Of a DNA stretch of 53,413 nucleotides, positions 27,255 through 34,529 are shown piece by piece. Position 1 is the stretch's first letter. The number at the start of each line of letters is the position of its first letter. The DNA lies in the NCBI GenBank assembly GCA_016235825.1, contig JACRIL010000152.1, positions 1 through 53,413 of the forward strand, written 5' to 3'. Origin of the DNA: Planctomycetota bacterium. GTDB taxonomy: Bacteria > Planctomycetota > Phycisphaerae > SM23-33. The translations under genes and the position numbers were made by a program. Below the pieces are notes generated by a model. The model ran no database searches and was not told where the DNA came from. It was given only the letters and a program-made list of their open reading frames with translations.

Positions 27255-27611
27255 CTACCTCTTTCTGGCCGCCTGGGCCGCTGAAATCATTATACCTTTT
27301 TTCCGGGCGGCGGCAATGCGATGTGCGACTCCGCGCATGCGGTTCCCTATCACCATGCGGAACTGCCCGAAGGACGAGGCCCGGCGGGCCTTGGTTAAGA
27401 TTTCTTTTTTCGACACGCCAAAGGTGCAGGCGACAGCCGCGATCTGCGAGGCGTCCCGGCAAAGCGCCAGAAGGTCGCTGATGGCGTCGGAACGGGCCGC
27501 GTGGATGCGCCGGACTTTCCCGGCCTGCAATCGGGGCTTTGAGTTCAAGAGGCTGAATCTCTCCGCGTGATACCTGATCGGGTCAAGGATGCGGCTGAGG
27601 GGATCAGGCAT
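27255..27611 (-). CDS. small helical protein, DnaA domain IV-like
   Basis: 118 residues from the ATG at 27611, which overlaps the previous gene by 8 bp. Residues 55-85 (AACTFGVSKKEILTKARRAS is the pattern, starting at about residue 60) resemble the helix-turn-helix of DnaA domain IV, where a Val-Ser-turn is followed by Ile-x-x-x-x-Arg and a basic helix. The protein ends in a very basic tail. Likely a DNA-binding regulator; it ends 6 bp before the sigma-like gene, so the two may work together. Confidence 0.5.
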   Translation of the reverse strand: MPDPLSRILDPIRYHAERFSLLNSKPRLQAGKVRRIHAARSDAISDLLALCRDASQIAAVACTFGVSKKEILTKARRASSFGQFRMVIGNRMRGVAHRIAAARKKGIMISAAQAARKR

Positions 27612-27804
27612 TTTTCTTCGCCCCCTGGATCGCCTTGACAAGCAACCGGCGAATTTCATTCGGATCGCCGCCGACCTCAAAGAGCGAGTGGGCCTTTTCG
27701 TACTCGTCCCGCCGGCTGACGGCCCCAAAATCCTTATCAGGATCGCCGCGGAGCTTGGCGATCATCCGGTGGACCGCGCCATGCCATTCGGAATCGGGGC
27801 TCAT
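27604..27804 (-). CDS. hypothetical 66-residue phage protein
   Basis: A small soluble protein with the helical segments DSEWHGAVHRMIAKLRGDPD and PNEIRRLLVKAIQGAKKN. Its ATG overlaps the stop of the holin-like gene, so it is probably coupled to it. No family recognised. Confidence 0.55.
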   Translation of the reverse strand: MSPDSEWHGAVHRMIAKLRGDPDKDFGAVSRRDEYEKAHSLFEVGGDPNEIRRLLVKAIQGAKKNA

Positions 27805-28022
27805 TTGGGCGGGGGCGGGGTTTCCAGGAGCTTTCTGTTTTTCCACGTTGACCAGAGCATCGCGGCCCCGGCCAGCACGCCGGCCGCCGCGAACTCGGCG
27901 ACAGCCTGGACGGCGCTGGCGGGCATGGCCTCGACGCCCAGCCACGCGGCGAGGGCCGCGACAACCCAGATCAGGCCGCGGGCGATGGTCCCGGCCAGCA
28001 TTTTGACGATGGAGTCATTCAT
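27801..28022 (-). CDS. holin-like two-helix membrane protein
   Basis: 73 residues with two membrane helices (about 10-30 and 37-57, both Ala/Val-rich) and a basic tail ending ETPPPPK, matching small class II holin topology. Holins open the inner membrane at lysis. A ribosome site (AAAGGACG) precedes it. No endolysin was found next to it, so the assignment rests on size and topology only. Confidence 0.5.
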   Translation of the reverse strand: MNDSIVKMLAGTIARGLIWVVAALAAWLGVEAMPASAVQAVAEFAAAGVLAGAAMLWSTWKNRKLLETPPPPK

Positions 28023-28037
28023 TTTCGGGGCGTCCTT

Positions 28038-28226
28038 TCATATAAATTTCCCGGCGATCCCGATGACCAACTGCGCCAGATTCAAAAGCTGAACCCGGAT
28101 ATCGGCCTCGGTGTATCCCTGCCTGCGGGCCTGCTCAACCTGCGCGGCCAGTTCGGAGAATCGGACCTGCGTAAGGTCGATGGGCGGCAGGGTCGGTTTG
28201 CTGTTGACGTTCTCGAATTCGCTCAT
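28038..28226 (-). CDS. hypothetical 62-residue phage protein
   Basis: A short protein with an N-terminal loop and two helices (VRFSELAAQVEQARRQGYTE and LLNLAQLVIGIAGKF). Its ATG overlaps the stop of the lipoprotein gene. Placed between lipoprotein and holin-like genes, it may belong to the lysis module. No family recognised. Confidence 0.5.
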   Translation of the reverse strand: MSEFENVNSKPTLPPIDLTQVRFSELAAQVEQARRQGYTEADIRVQLLNLAQLVIGIAGKFI

Positions 28227-28684
28227 TTGGGCCTCTCCCCGGCCGGCTTCGCGCGAGCTTGGGCCTGAATGTAGGACTTCCATTGCGCGTTGACGTTGGA
28301 TGAATAGATGATGAGGTTTTTCTGCTCGGCCATCGTCTCATCGATGAATCGCAGATTGTCGATGGTGATGCGGTACAACTGGCCGCGCCGCTCCTGCTCC
28401 AGCATGATGTCGTCAACCACCCTCATCATGGCGGCGGCCCGCTGCTCCGGAGTCTCGCCGGCCGGCCTGGTTGCGGCCCCGCCGAACTCCCTGACGGCCG
28501 CGGCATAGAGCTGCGCTTTGACCTTGTCCAGGCTGGCGGCGACGGAGGCGTCGTAGAGATTCACGGCCTTGCGGACCTCGGCTGTCGAGGCTTGGACGGC
28601 GTCGGCCGACAGCAGCAGGGCCGACTCCCCGGCCTGGCAGCCGGCGACAGCCAGGATTACAGTCATCAGCGTTAATCTGAGCAT
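28223..28684 (-). CDS. phage-encoded lipoprotein
   Basis: 153 residues with a lipobox VAGC at about residues 13-16, then a helical mature part (STAEVRKAVNLYDASVAASL, DDIMLEQERRGQLYRITIDN). AAAGGAG precedes the start. It could be an outer-membrane spanin subunit, though it is longer than most, or a lipoprotein that blocks superinfection. The leader contains one of the conserved CGTATNAC motifs. Confidence 0.6.
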   Translation of the reverse strand: MLRLTLMTVILAVAGCQAGESALLLSADAVQASTAEVRKAVNLYDASVAASLDKVKAQLYAAAVREFGGAATRPAGETPEQRAAAMMRVVDDIMLEQERRGQLYRITIDNLRFIDETMAEQKNLIIYSSNVNAQWKSYIQAQARAKPAGERPK

Positions 28685-28702
28685 AGCAGCTCCTTTCTAT
28701 AG

Positions 28703-28710
28703 GTAATACG
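28703..28710 (-). promoter_or_regulatory. CGTATTAC motif before the lipoprotein gene
   Basis: CGTATTACCTATAGAAAGGAG reaches from the motif to the ribosome site of the gene starting at 28684. A GCCC lies 6 bp upstream of the motif. If it is a -10-like element, the transcript would keep the ribosome site. Confidence 0.45.
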
Positions 28711-28720
28711 AAATGAGGGC

Positions 28721-29116
28721 CTAAAACCCCTTGCCGGTGTCCGGGCAGATGGCCAAAGGCTGGTTCATGTAGGCGTTAAACTGGCAGCCCGAGCAATGGC
28801 CGCCGAGGTAGAGGATGCAGCGGCGGTTCTGATAGTTCTCGCACTTGCGGCAGTTGACAGCGATCCGCTGGTCGGCGAGGGACAGAGTTGGCAACGGGCG
28901 CGGTTGCGATGGTGCGCCCCACGGCAGGCCCAAACCCGCCGGCGGCGGCGGGCATTCAAAATCCACTTCGTATCTGGCGGTCGGGTCGCCGAAACTGCCC
29001 CACATCATCTTGCGCCATTCCCGGCCCCGCTCCCGGTCCCGGCAGGTCTTGCAGTGCGCCCTGCTGCGGCAGTGGAATGACGCGAAAAACCCCGATTGTC
29101 CGTCCCCGAAACTCAT
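28721..29116 (-). CDS. cysteine-rich phage protein
   Basis: 131 residues with about eleven cysteines in three groups: CRSRAHCKTC near the start, a single C in FECPPPP, and CRKCENYQNRRCILYLGGHC followed by SGC and a final C. This suggests two or more zinc- or iron-binding knuckles. The ATG overlaps the stop of the gene before it. Position among tail-end genes gives no function. Confidence 0.5.
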   Translation of the reverse strand: MSFGDGQSGFFASFHCRSRAHCKTCRDRERGREWRKMMWGSFGDPTARYEVDFECPPPPAGLGLPWGAPSQPRPLPTLSLADQRIAVNCRKCENYQNRRCILYLGGHCSGCQFNAYMNQPLAICPDTGKGF

Positions 29117-29676
29117 GCCTGGCTCACCGTTATCGTCAGGGTGTAGCCGCCGGTGGTGCATTCGTCCGGGCAATAAAAATCGCCCGTGCCCGGCAGCGTG
29201 AACACGCCTGACAGCTTGCCGCCGGAAACCGACATGCCGGTTATCGGCCACGCGCCCTCGTGGACCGCGATCGGGTCGGGAAACGGCGTTGTCGGCGGCG
29301 GAGCGGCCCCCCAGCCGCACAATGTGTTGGCCTCCGGCGTCCCCTCGGAACAGTTGCCCCACGGCCATGTATAGTGCGGATTGCCCTTGAAGGCCGTCCA
29401 GCCGCCGCCTGATGAGCACCATAAATACAAATCGCCGGCCAGCCACAAACAGGAATCATTATTGGGCGAAGGCGGGGCGCCGGGGTCGCCCTCCTGGTAG
29501 AAATTCGTAAAGGTGCCGCTGTAGCTGAAGCCGACGGGGTCGGACGTGGCGACGAACGTGGGCCAATTGCCGGGCGGATTCGTCCAGTCGATGCAGGGAT
29601 GCGGGACGCAGATCGCCGGCTTGCCTGTCGGCCCGCGAATTAGTTTACCATTACGCCGCCGCGGTATTATCGACAT
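29113..29676 (-). CDS. hypothetical Gly/Pro/Trp-rich virion-type protein
   Basis: 187 residues, low in charge and rich in Pro, Gly, Trp and Thr, with VHPCIDWTNPPGNWP-like turns and a C-terminal beta domain (GGKLSGVFTLPGTGDFYCP). It reads like an exposed beta protein, for example a fibre tip or decoration. It overlaps the end of the preceding gene by 26 bp. No family recognised. Confidence 0.5.
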   Translation of the reverse strand: MSIIPRRRNGKLIRGPTGKPAICVPHPCIDWTNPPGNWPTFVATSDPVGFSYSGTFTNFYQEGDPGAPPSPNNDSCLWLAGDLYLWCSSGGGWTAFKGNPHYTWPWGNCSEGTPEANTLCGWGAAPPPTTPFPDPIAVHEGAWPITGMSVSGGKLSGVFTLPGTGDFYCPDECTTGGYTLTITVSQA

Positions 29677-30034
29677 AAGATTCAACCTCGTAGAGGATGT
29701 CCTGGGCCTGGGCCAATTGGCGCATTTGTTCCAGCAGTCTGTCAGTCTTGCCAATGCCCGACTCGGCCGTCTGCAACAGGCTCGCGCCGTCCATCGCGGC
29801 CCGCCTGCCCTGGCCAAGGGCGGCGACGGCCGCCCGCCATGCCCGATCCGCGCCGGAAAGTTTGATCGATGCCTGACCGCTCAAGCTTGGCGACGTTTTT
29901 TTATCGTTTTCCGGTAAAGCGATATTTTTTAATTCCGGGACTTCGATTCTTCGCCCGTCGCTGAAAATCAGGAACAAAGCGGCGGCTGGTTTTGCGGCGG
30001 ACGCCTTACGTTTTCTTTTCGCCTTTGAACTCAT
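29651..30034 (-). CDS. hypothetical phage protein with basic N-terminus
   Basis: 127 residues: a very basic start (SSKAKRKRKASAAK), a short beta pair (LFLIFSDGRRIEVPEL), then a helical region with TAESGIGKTDRLLEQMRQLA. It starts inside the stop of the preceding gene (4-bp overlap). Function unknown; possibly a tail accessory protein. Confidence 0.5.
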   Translation of the reverse strand: MSSKAKRKRKASAAKPAAALFLIFSDGRRIEVPELKNIALPENDKKTSPSLSGQASIKLSGADRAWRAAVAALGQGRRAAMDGASLLQTAESGIGKTDRLLEQMRQLAQAQDILYEVESYVDNTAAA

Positions 30035-30318
30035 ATCTTCGCCGCCTTTTCCAGAGTAGTTATTTTCGCGGCCTGTTCGTCAATCGCCGCCGCCTGGGCC
30101 GTCTGCCTGCCGATTATTTCCTCGAAAACGGTCCGCGAGACGCGCTCATCGACGTAGACCTCCCAGGCAATCGCCGCCGTGCCGCTGCCGCCGGACAGCA
30201 CGGGCGACACGTCGGACCACCGGTCGAATTTAGTGCCGGGTGTTTTCCCGGAAAATTCCTCGCGGCATTTAAGCTCAAAAATCTCCGCCGCCGACTTGTC
30301 CGAAAATGTCAGTTTCAT
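30031..30318 (-). CDS. hypothetical 95-residue phage protein
   Basis: A compact protein starting MKLTFSDKSAAEIFELKCRE, with a C-terminal helix of coiled-coil type (RQTAQAAAIDEQAAKITTLE). It follows the fibre gene by 3 bp. It may be a small structural or fibre-assembly protein, but nothing in the sequence settles this. Confidence 0.5.
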   Translation of the reverse strand: MKLTFSDKSAAEIFELKCREEFSGKTPGTKFDRWSDVSPVLSGGSGTAAIAWEVYVDERVSRTVFEEIIGRQTAQAAAIDEQAAKITTLEKAAKI

Positions 30319-30321
30319 TGC

Positions 30322-31104
30322 CTAAATTCCCAAAGACCCGTTCCAGTATCGCCCGTCGAAATATCTTCGCTGCGTCAGGCCTCCGCCGCTGGCCGGGTCG
30401 AGCGCCTCCTGATAGAGCCAGCCGTCCACAAAATCCCTGTTGGCCGTCCACGTTCCGTCGTATCCGAGCTGGATGTAGCCGAGCGATTCGCCGCTGCCCA
30501 TCGTGCCGGTAACATTGGAATTGTCGTCGATCTTGAGGATCGAGCTTGCCCCGTTGTAGCATAGAAAGACCAGGTGGTACGAGCCGAGCGTCATGCTGTC
30601 GGAGTAGAAACCCGAATAGCTGGAATGTCGCAACTGCACGCGGGGCGACGTGCCGGTGCACTCGAACATGTAGTTGTTGGCGTTGGTGGCCGTCAGCGAG
30701 AACAGGACGAGGCTCCCCGAGTGCGCGACCAGTTTCATCACGCCGATGAACGTAAATGGGAAGTTTGAGTTTAGCCCCGTCTTGTTCATGAATTTTTGCG
30801 TCGCCCCGGCCACGCCCGCCGGGTGGCCGTTGAGCTGGCTGGCCGTCCACGTCAGGCGGCTGCCCGCCGTCGCCTGATTCAGATGCCGGCCGTTGAGCGA
30901 CAAATCCTTGTATGAATAAATCGTCGCCGAAGATGCGATCAGATTCCCGCCCCCGTCGGCGGCGTCGTAGGCCTCATCTCCCCGCCAGCGGGCGTAAAGG
31001 TTGGTGTAGTATGCCTGCAGATCGAACGGCTCGGCGATGGCCGCCCCGTCCGCCCCGTCGGTGAATTTCGGAATGTCGGCCTGACTGTAGATTTTAACGC
31101 TCAT
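30322..31104 (-). CDS. tail fibre-like protein with a LamG/ConA-type domain
   Basis: 260 residues. After a short N-terminal linker the sequence matches the strand pattern of a laminin-G/concanavalin domain: FTFIGVMKLVAHSGSLVLFS, SYHLVFLCYNGASSILKIDD and a closing FVDGWLYQEALDP. Such domains on phage tails bind surface glycans. The ATG at 31104 overlaps the stop of the larger fibre gene by 4 bp, so the two should be made together. Confidence 0.65.
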   Translation of the reverse strand: MSVKIYSQADIPKFTDGADGAAIAEPFDLQAYYTNLYARWRGDEAYDAADGGGNLIASSATIYSYKDLSLNGRHLNQATAGSRLTWTASQLNGHPAGVAGATQKFMNKTGLNSNFPFTFIGVMKLVAHSGSLVLFSLTATNANNYMFECTGTSPRVQLRHSSYSGFYSDSMTLGSYHLVFLCYNGASSILKIDDNSNVTGTMGSGESLGYIQLGYDGTWTANRDFVDGWLYQEALDPASGGGLTQRRYFDGRYWNGSLGI

Positions 31105-33005
31105 GTTCTTCGTTTCCCCCAGGCCATCACATTGACGATGTTTGCGATGTCGGCCAGGGCCATGAAGGTCTGGCTGCTGCCGAGGATCGTCGGCACGTCC
31201 TCGCCGTATCGGGCGTTGCGATTCGCGGCGATGGCCGGGTGATGGAAGACGCCCGCCGTGGCGGTGGTGCTGTGATACGCCGTTACGACAGCCTGGCTGG
31301 TCGCGTTGGTGTTGATGTAGTCTATCGAGTGCATCTCGGCCGTCTGGCTGCCGGCCGAGACGACGTTCGCCGCCGCCGTGCCGAGCTGCTGGCCCTCGCT
31401 GGACAGCAATGAATAACTGCTGGATGTGCCGACTATCCCGTGCATCTGGATGTTGACGACTCCGGACGTGGCCGCGTAGCCGTAGATGGCGTCTGAATTG
31501 CCGAGCACTCGGGGCGGCTTGTAATATAATTCTCTCCGCTCGCCCGAGCTGATGGAATAGGACGGGAAAAACAGATTTGCGTCGTTTGTGCCGAAGATCG
31601 ACAGCTTGACCGCCACGGCCGTATTGTGCGTGTTGACCAAGCTGATCGACCAGACCTCGACGACCGCTGACGAGCCGGCGGCGTAGACCGACGCCGGCGA
31701 CGTCCCGAGCTGCGCCCCCGCCGTGGCCGTCAGCAGCGTCAGATTCGCCCACGGGTCGGCCGCCGTCGCGCCGATCTCAGTCTTCAGATCGGCGAAACTG
31801 ATATTTTTGTTCGCCGTGCCGCTGGCGTCGAAGACCAGAAAGTTGTCGTCGTCCGCGAGCGTGGAGATCGAGGCCAGCGAGTTTATATCGAGCGAATAGA
31901 CGCCCGCGTTGACGCTGACGCCCGTGTCGTTTTCGGCGTAGCCCAAGCCGGCGGTGGAGGATGTCGCCGGGTTAGTGCCGGCATACTGGCCTGTGTGATT
32001 GTGATCGCCCTCCGCCGCCTGGTTGGCATTTGTTCCGAACGTCTGGCCGACAGTGCCGTCCGTGCCGACATTGATTCCATTTGCTCCCGTCGGGACGACG
32101 GCATTTGGAAGCTCTCCGTTTGTGCCGTTGAGCCAGTAGCCCGCCGTCGTCGGCGCGCCGCCGCCCGTGCCCATCGCGTCGATCGCCGTGCGCACAGCCG
32201 CCTCGGTCGGCAGGTTAGAATCGCTGCCGGGGTCGCCGACGGATAGGGTGATGCCCATCGTCCCTGCCCCGCCCAGGTCGTTTCGCGTGGCCTCCCTGTT
32301 GACCGCGGCGTCTGCCCCGGCAAAATCAAAGGCCGACCGGCCTGTCCCGTCGCCTGTCCCGGAGAAACTATACTGCCCCAGGCCGTTTATGTTCGCCACA
32401 TTGTTGGTGCCGGTGTAATAGCCGGCGTGCGCCTGGCCTGTGCCGGCCACATTGGACTGGTCCGAGGCGGTCGTGCCGCCCTTGACGTTCGTGGAATTCG
32501 TGCCGTTCTGGAAGGTCTGCGGCTGCGTGAATGTGTTGGTGCCGTTCGTTACCGCATATGAATTTGTCCCGTCGCATTCCTCAGAGGGCGTGATCTCGTA
32601 CTGGGTTTCAGCCGTTACAGATCCGAGCTTGCCGGCCGAATCGAATGTGAACGTCCGCTCAAAGCCCACCAGGGCGCCGGCCGTCGAATTCCACACCACG
32701 CGGCTCAGCGTGATAGAGACGCCCTCGCATCCGGCCGTCTGGGACTCGATGAACCAGTTGTCCGCCTGGGTGGCGAACAGGGTCATGTTGTTCGAGGCCG
32801 GAAGGATCAGGGCGGGATTGTCAATAAAACCTTCCGGATGCTCTGCCTGGCCGGCGACAAAACCGCCCGAGTAGCGGATGCCATTGACCGCGCCGTCGCG
32901 CGTGCGCGCGGACACAGCCTCAACAATCGCGTTGAAATCGGCGGCGGAAAGCATGCTTCCGGCCCGTTTGGGCGTAATCTGATCGACTGTACGCTCGCCG
33001 GGCAT
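31101..33005 (-). CDS. tail fibre/receptor-binding protein
   Basis: 634 residues. The N-terminus (RAGSMLSAADFNAIVEAVSA) fits attachment to the tail. The middle is a long Gly/Asn/Thr-rich shaft with short repeats such as GTNTFTQPQTFQNGTNSTNV, and the C-terminal third has two similar beta modules of about 90 residues, each beginning with QLGT-A-x-V-x-AGS (compare AQLGTSPASVYAAGSSAVVE and QQLGTAAANVVSAGSQTAEM). It would bind the host surface, so sequence divergence is expected. Confidence 0.7.
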   Translation of the reverse strand: MPGERTVDQITPKRAGSMLSAADFNAIVEAVSARTRDGAVNGIRYSGGFVAGQAEHPEGFIDNPALILPASNNMTLFATQADNWFIESQTAGCEGVSITLSRVVWNSTAGALVGFERTFTFDSAGKLGSVTAETQYEITPSEECDGTNSYAVTNGTNTFTQPQTFQNGTNSTNVKGGTTASDQSNVAGTGQAHAGYYTGTNNVANINGLGQYSFSGTGDGTGRSAFDFAGADAAVNREATRNDLGGAGTMGITLSVGDPGSDSNLPTEAAVRTAIDAMGTGGGAPTTAGYWLNGTNGELPNAVVPTGANGINVGTDGTVGQTFGTNANQAAEGDHNHTGQYAGTNPATSSTAGLGYAENDTGVSVNAGVYSLDINSLASISTLADDDNFLVFDASGTANKNISFADLKTEIGATAADPWANLTLLTATAGAQLGTSPASVYAAGSSAVVEVWSISLVNTHNTAVAVKLSIFGTNDANLFFPSYSISSGERRELYYKPPRVLGNSDAIYGYAATSGVVNIQMHGIVGTSSSYSLLSSEGQQLGTAAANVVSAGSQTAEMHSIDYINTNATSQAVVTAYHSTTATAGVFHHPAIAANRNARYGEDVPTILGSSQTFMALADIANIVNVMAWGKRRT

Positions 33006-33008
33006 GGG

Positions 33009-33911
33009 TCAGGCGCCCCGGAGAGCATTTATGATCGGGCCGTAGGCGGCTGATGTGTATGGCTCGTAAAGAGCGCCGCCGGGATTTTTACGGAGCGGCC
33101 CGGGGCCGGAGGAAGGCATGGAATTTTTATCCAGATAATAAAACGAGTTCCATCCCTGCGGCTTGTAGATCATTTTCAGGCCGATGGTCCAGAGACCTTG
33201 ACCTGATCTGAGGACTTCGCGGGAAACTTCAAACGGCATCCAGAGCAGCGTGCCTACGGCAAAGGTCGTGGCGTACCAGTTTGAAACGACCGCATCGGAA
33301 TTAATCTTGCCCAACATGCCCCAGAGGTCTGCCGAACTGAATGAAAGTGAGTTGCGTTTTTTCTTCGTTATCTGCCACTCCGCGCCCGGCAAGATTATCG
33401 GGATGACCGGGTTCTGCTTGATAATGTCCGCGCTGCTTCCGTCGGCGGGATACAGTTCTGTGGATTTCCTGTTCGGAAATGTGAGGTACTCGGCGCTAGG
33501 CCGAAGATTCTCCGAATATATTTCAGGGTCCTCGCCGGCTGAACCTTCGTTGCTGTCATTGGCGTTTTTCGACTGGACGTATTTGACGGAGAGGCGGGCC
33601 TTCTCGTAGGAGGCCACGGTCAGGTCGCCGGCGGCGTCCATCACGCGCCCGACGCCCTGGATGCCGGAAATGCCTTTGGCGACGGCCAGCGAGTTGCCGG
33701 GATATTTGTGTGCGCGGGTTACCAGGACATCGGAATCGGTGGCTATGGTGTCGCCGAGCAATTGGCGGACCAACGTTTCGCGGTTCGCCCAATCGCATTG
33801 GAGCGTGCGGGAGGCCTCAAAGGTCCCGTCGTCTGAATAGCCCTCCTGCGGGCTACCGTCGAGCTCCTCGTAATCCACGGTGATGTTCGTGTCTATGATT
33901 GTCGTGGCCAT
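33009..33911 (-). CDS. distal tail/baseplate structural protein
   Basis: 300 residues located between the tape measure and the fibre genes, where siphoviruses encode distal tail proteins. It begins MATTIIDTNITVDYEELDGS. It has no signal peptide and a beta-rich composition with TLQCDWANRETLVRQLLGDT. The ATG at 33911 has no Shine-Dalgarno; the conserved CGTATAACCGGC directly precedes it. No specific family recognised. Confidence 0.55.
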   Translation of the reverse strand: MATTIIDTNITVDYEELDGSPQEGYSDDGTFEASRTLQCDWANRETLVRQLLGDTIATDSDVLVTRAHKYPGNSLAVAKGISGIQGVGRVMDAAGDLTVASYEKARLSVKYVQSKNANDSNEGSAGEDPEIYSENLRPSAEYLTFPNRKSTELYPADGSSADIIKQNPVIPIILPGAEWQITKKKRNSLSFSSADLWGMLGKINSDAVVSNWYATTFAVGTLLWMPFEVSREVLRSGQGLWTIGLKMIYKPQGWNSFYYLDKNSMPSSGPGPLRKNPGGALYEPYTSAAYGPIINALRGA

Positions 33912-33915
33912 GCCG

Positions 33916-33923
33916 GTTATACG
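33916..33923 (-). promoter_or_regulatory. CGTATAAC motif, leaderless-type, distal tail gene
   Basis: CGTATAACCGGC abuts the ATG at 33911. GGCCCAAAA lies just upstream. It faces away from the plus-strand cargo gene at 34002, so the region between the two genes must hold divergent promoters, which supports a promoter role. Confidence 0.55.
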
Positions 33924-33947
33924 TTTTGGGCCGGGGAAACATTCGGC

Positions 33948-33976
33948 TTGACATGGCGATTGGCGGGTGGTAAAGA
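33948..33976 (+). promoter_or_regulatory. sigma-70-type promoter of the 34002 cargo gene
   Basis: A perfect TTGACA (33948-33953), a 17-bp spacer and TAAAGA (33971-33976). The -10 is weak. The predicted start near 33984 leaves room for the AGGAG ribosome site. Confidence 0.45.
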
Positions 33977-34001
33977 TAAACTGCCGCAAAAGGAGAAAAT
34001 C

Positions 34002-34517
34002 ATGATTGTTTACAAATGCAAAGGTTGCAAAAACAAACTTGAAACTGGGGATAACCTGTCCGGCACAACCGAAACTTGCCCGTCATGCGGCGTCAAAAAT
34101 ATTGTGCCCTTGTCCAAGGAACAGTTGAAACGGCAGGAGGAATTCCGCAGGAAAAAGGAAGATATGGAGTCGCGCCGTCTTCAGGAAGAAAACGCTCAAT
34201 TGGAAAAAGCCCGCGCTGAAAAGGAAAATCAGGCGGCAGTAAAATCACGCTTTGAAGCAAAAAAAGCTTTGATGCTCGAACAGGAAACGCCGCCTAATTA
34301 TACTGGCCTGTCTATTGTTGGCATCGGTCTTATTGTGGTGGGCATTTTGTTATGTGTATTTTCGCCGTTTATGCTGATCGAGCCGAAGACTACTTGGGCC
34401 ATATTTGGATGTCTTCTTGCCGGCGGGATTTCCAGCATTGCCGCGGGCGTCTTCCTGAACGCCTTTCGCGATCTGGTCAGGAATTCTTTTTATCTGCGAT
34501 TCCTTTGCAAAAAATAA
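34002..34517 (+). CDS. cargo (moron) protein: zinc ribbon, coiled coil, two membrane helices
   Basis: 171 residues on the strand opposite to the phage genes. AGGAG precedes the ATG at 34002. Residues 5-32 are a zinc ribbon (CKGCK and CPSCG pairs), 40-95 a highly charged coiled coil (RRLQEENAQLEKARAEKENQ), and 105-160 two membrane helices separated by a short loop. Lower GC than its neighbours and its own promoter mark it as an inserted gene. Membrane cargo proteins of this kind often block superinfection; this role is inferred from position only. Confidence 0.7.
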   Translation: MIVYKCKGCKNKLETGDNLSGTTETCPSCGVKNIVPLSKEQLKRQEEFRRKKEDMESRRLQEENAQLEKARAEKENQAAVKSRFEAKKALMLEQETPPNYTGLSIVGIGLIVVGILLCVFSPFMLIEPKTTWAIFGCLLAGGISSIAAGVFLNAFRDLVRNSFYLRFLCKK

Positions 34518-34529
34518 TAGCTAAGCCGG

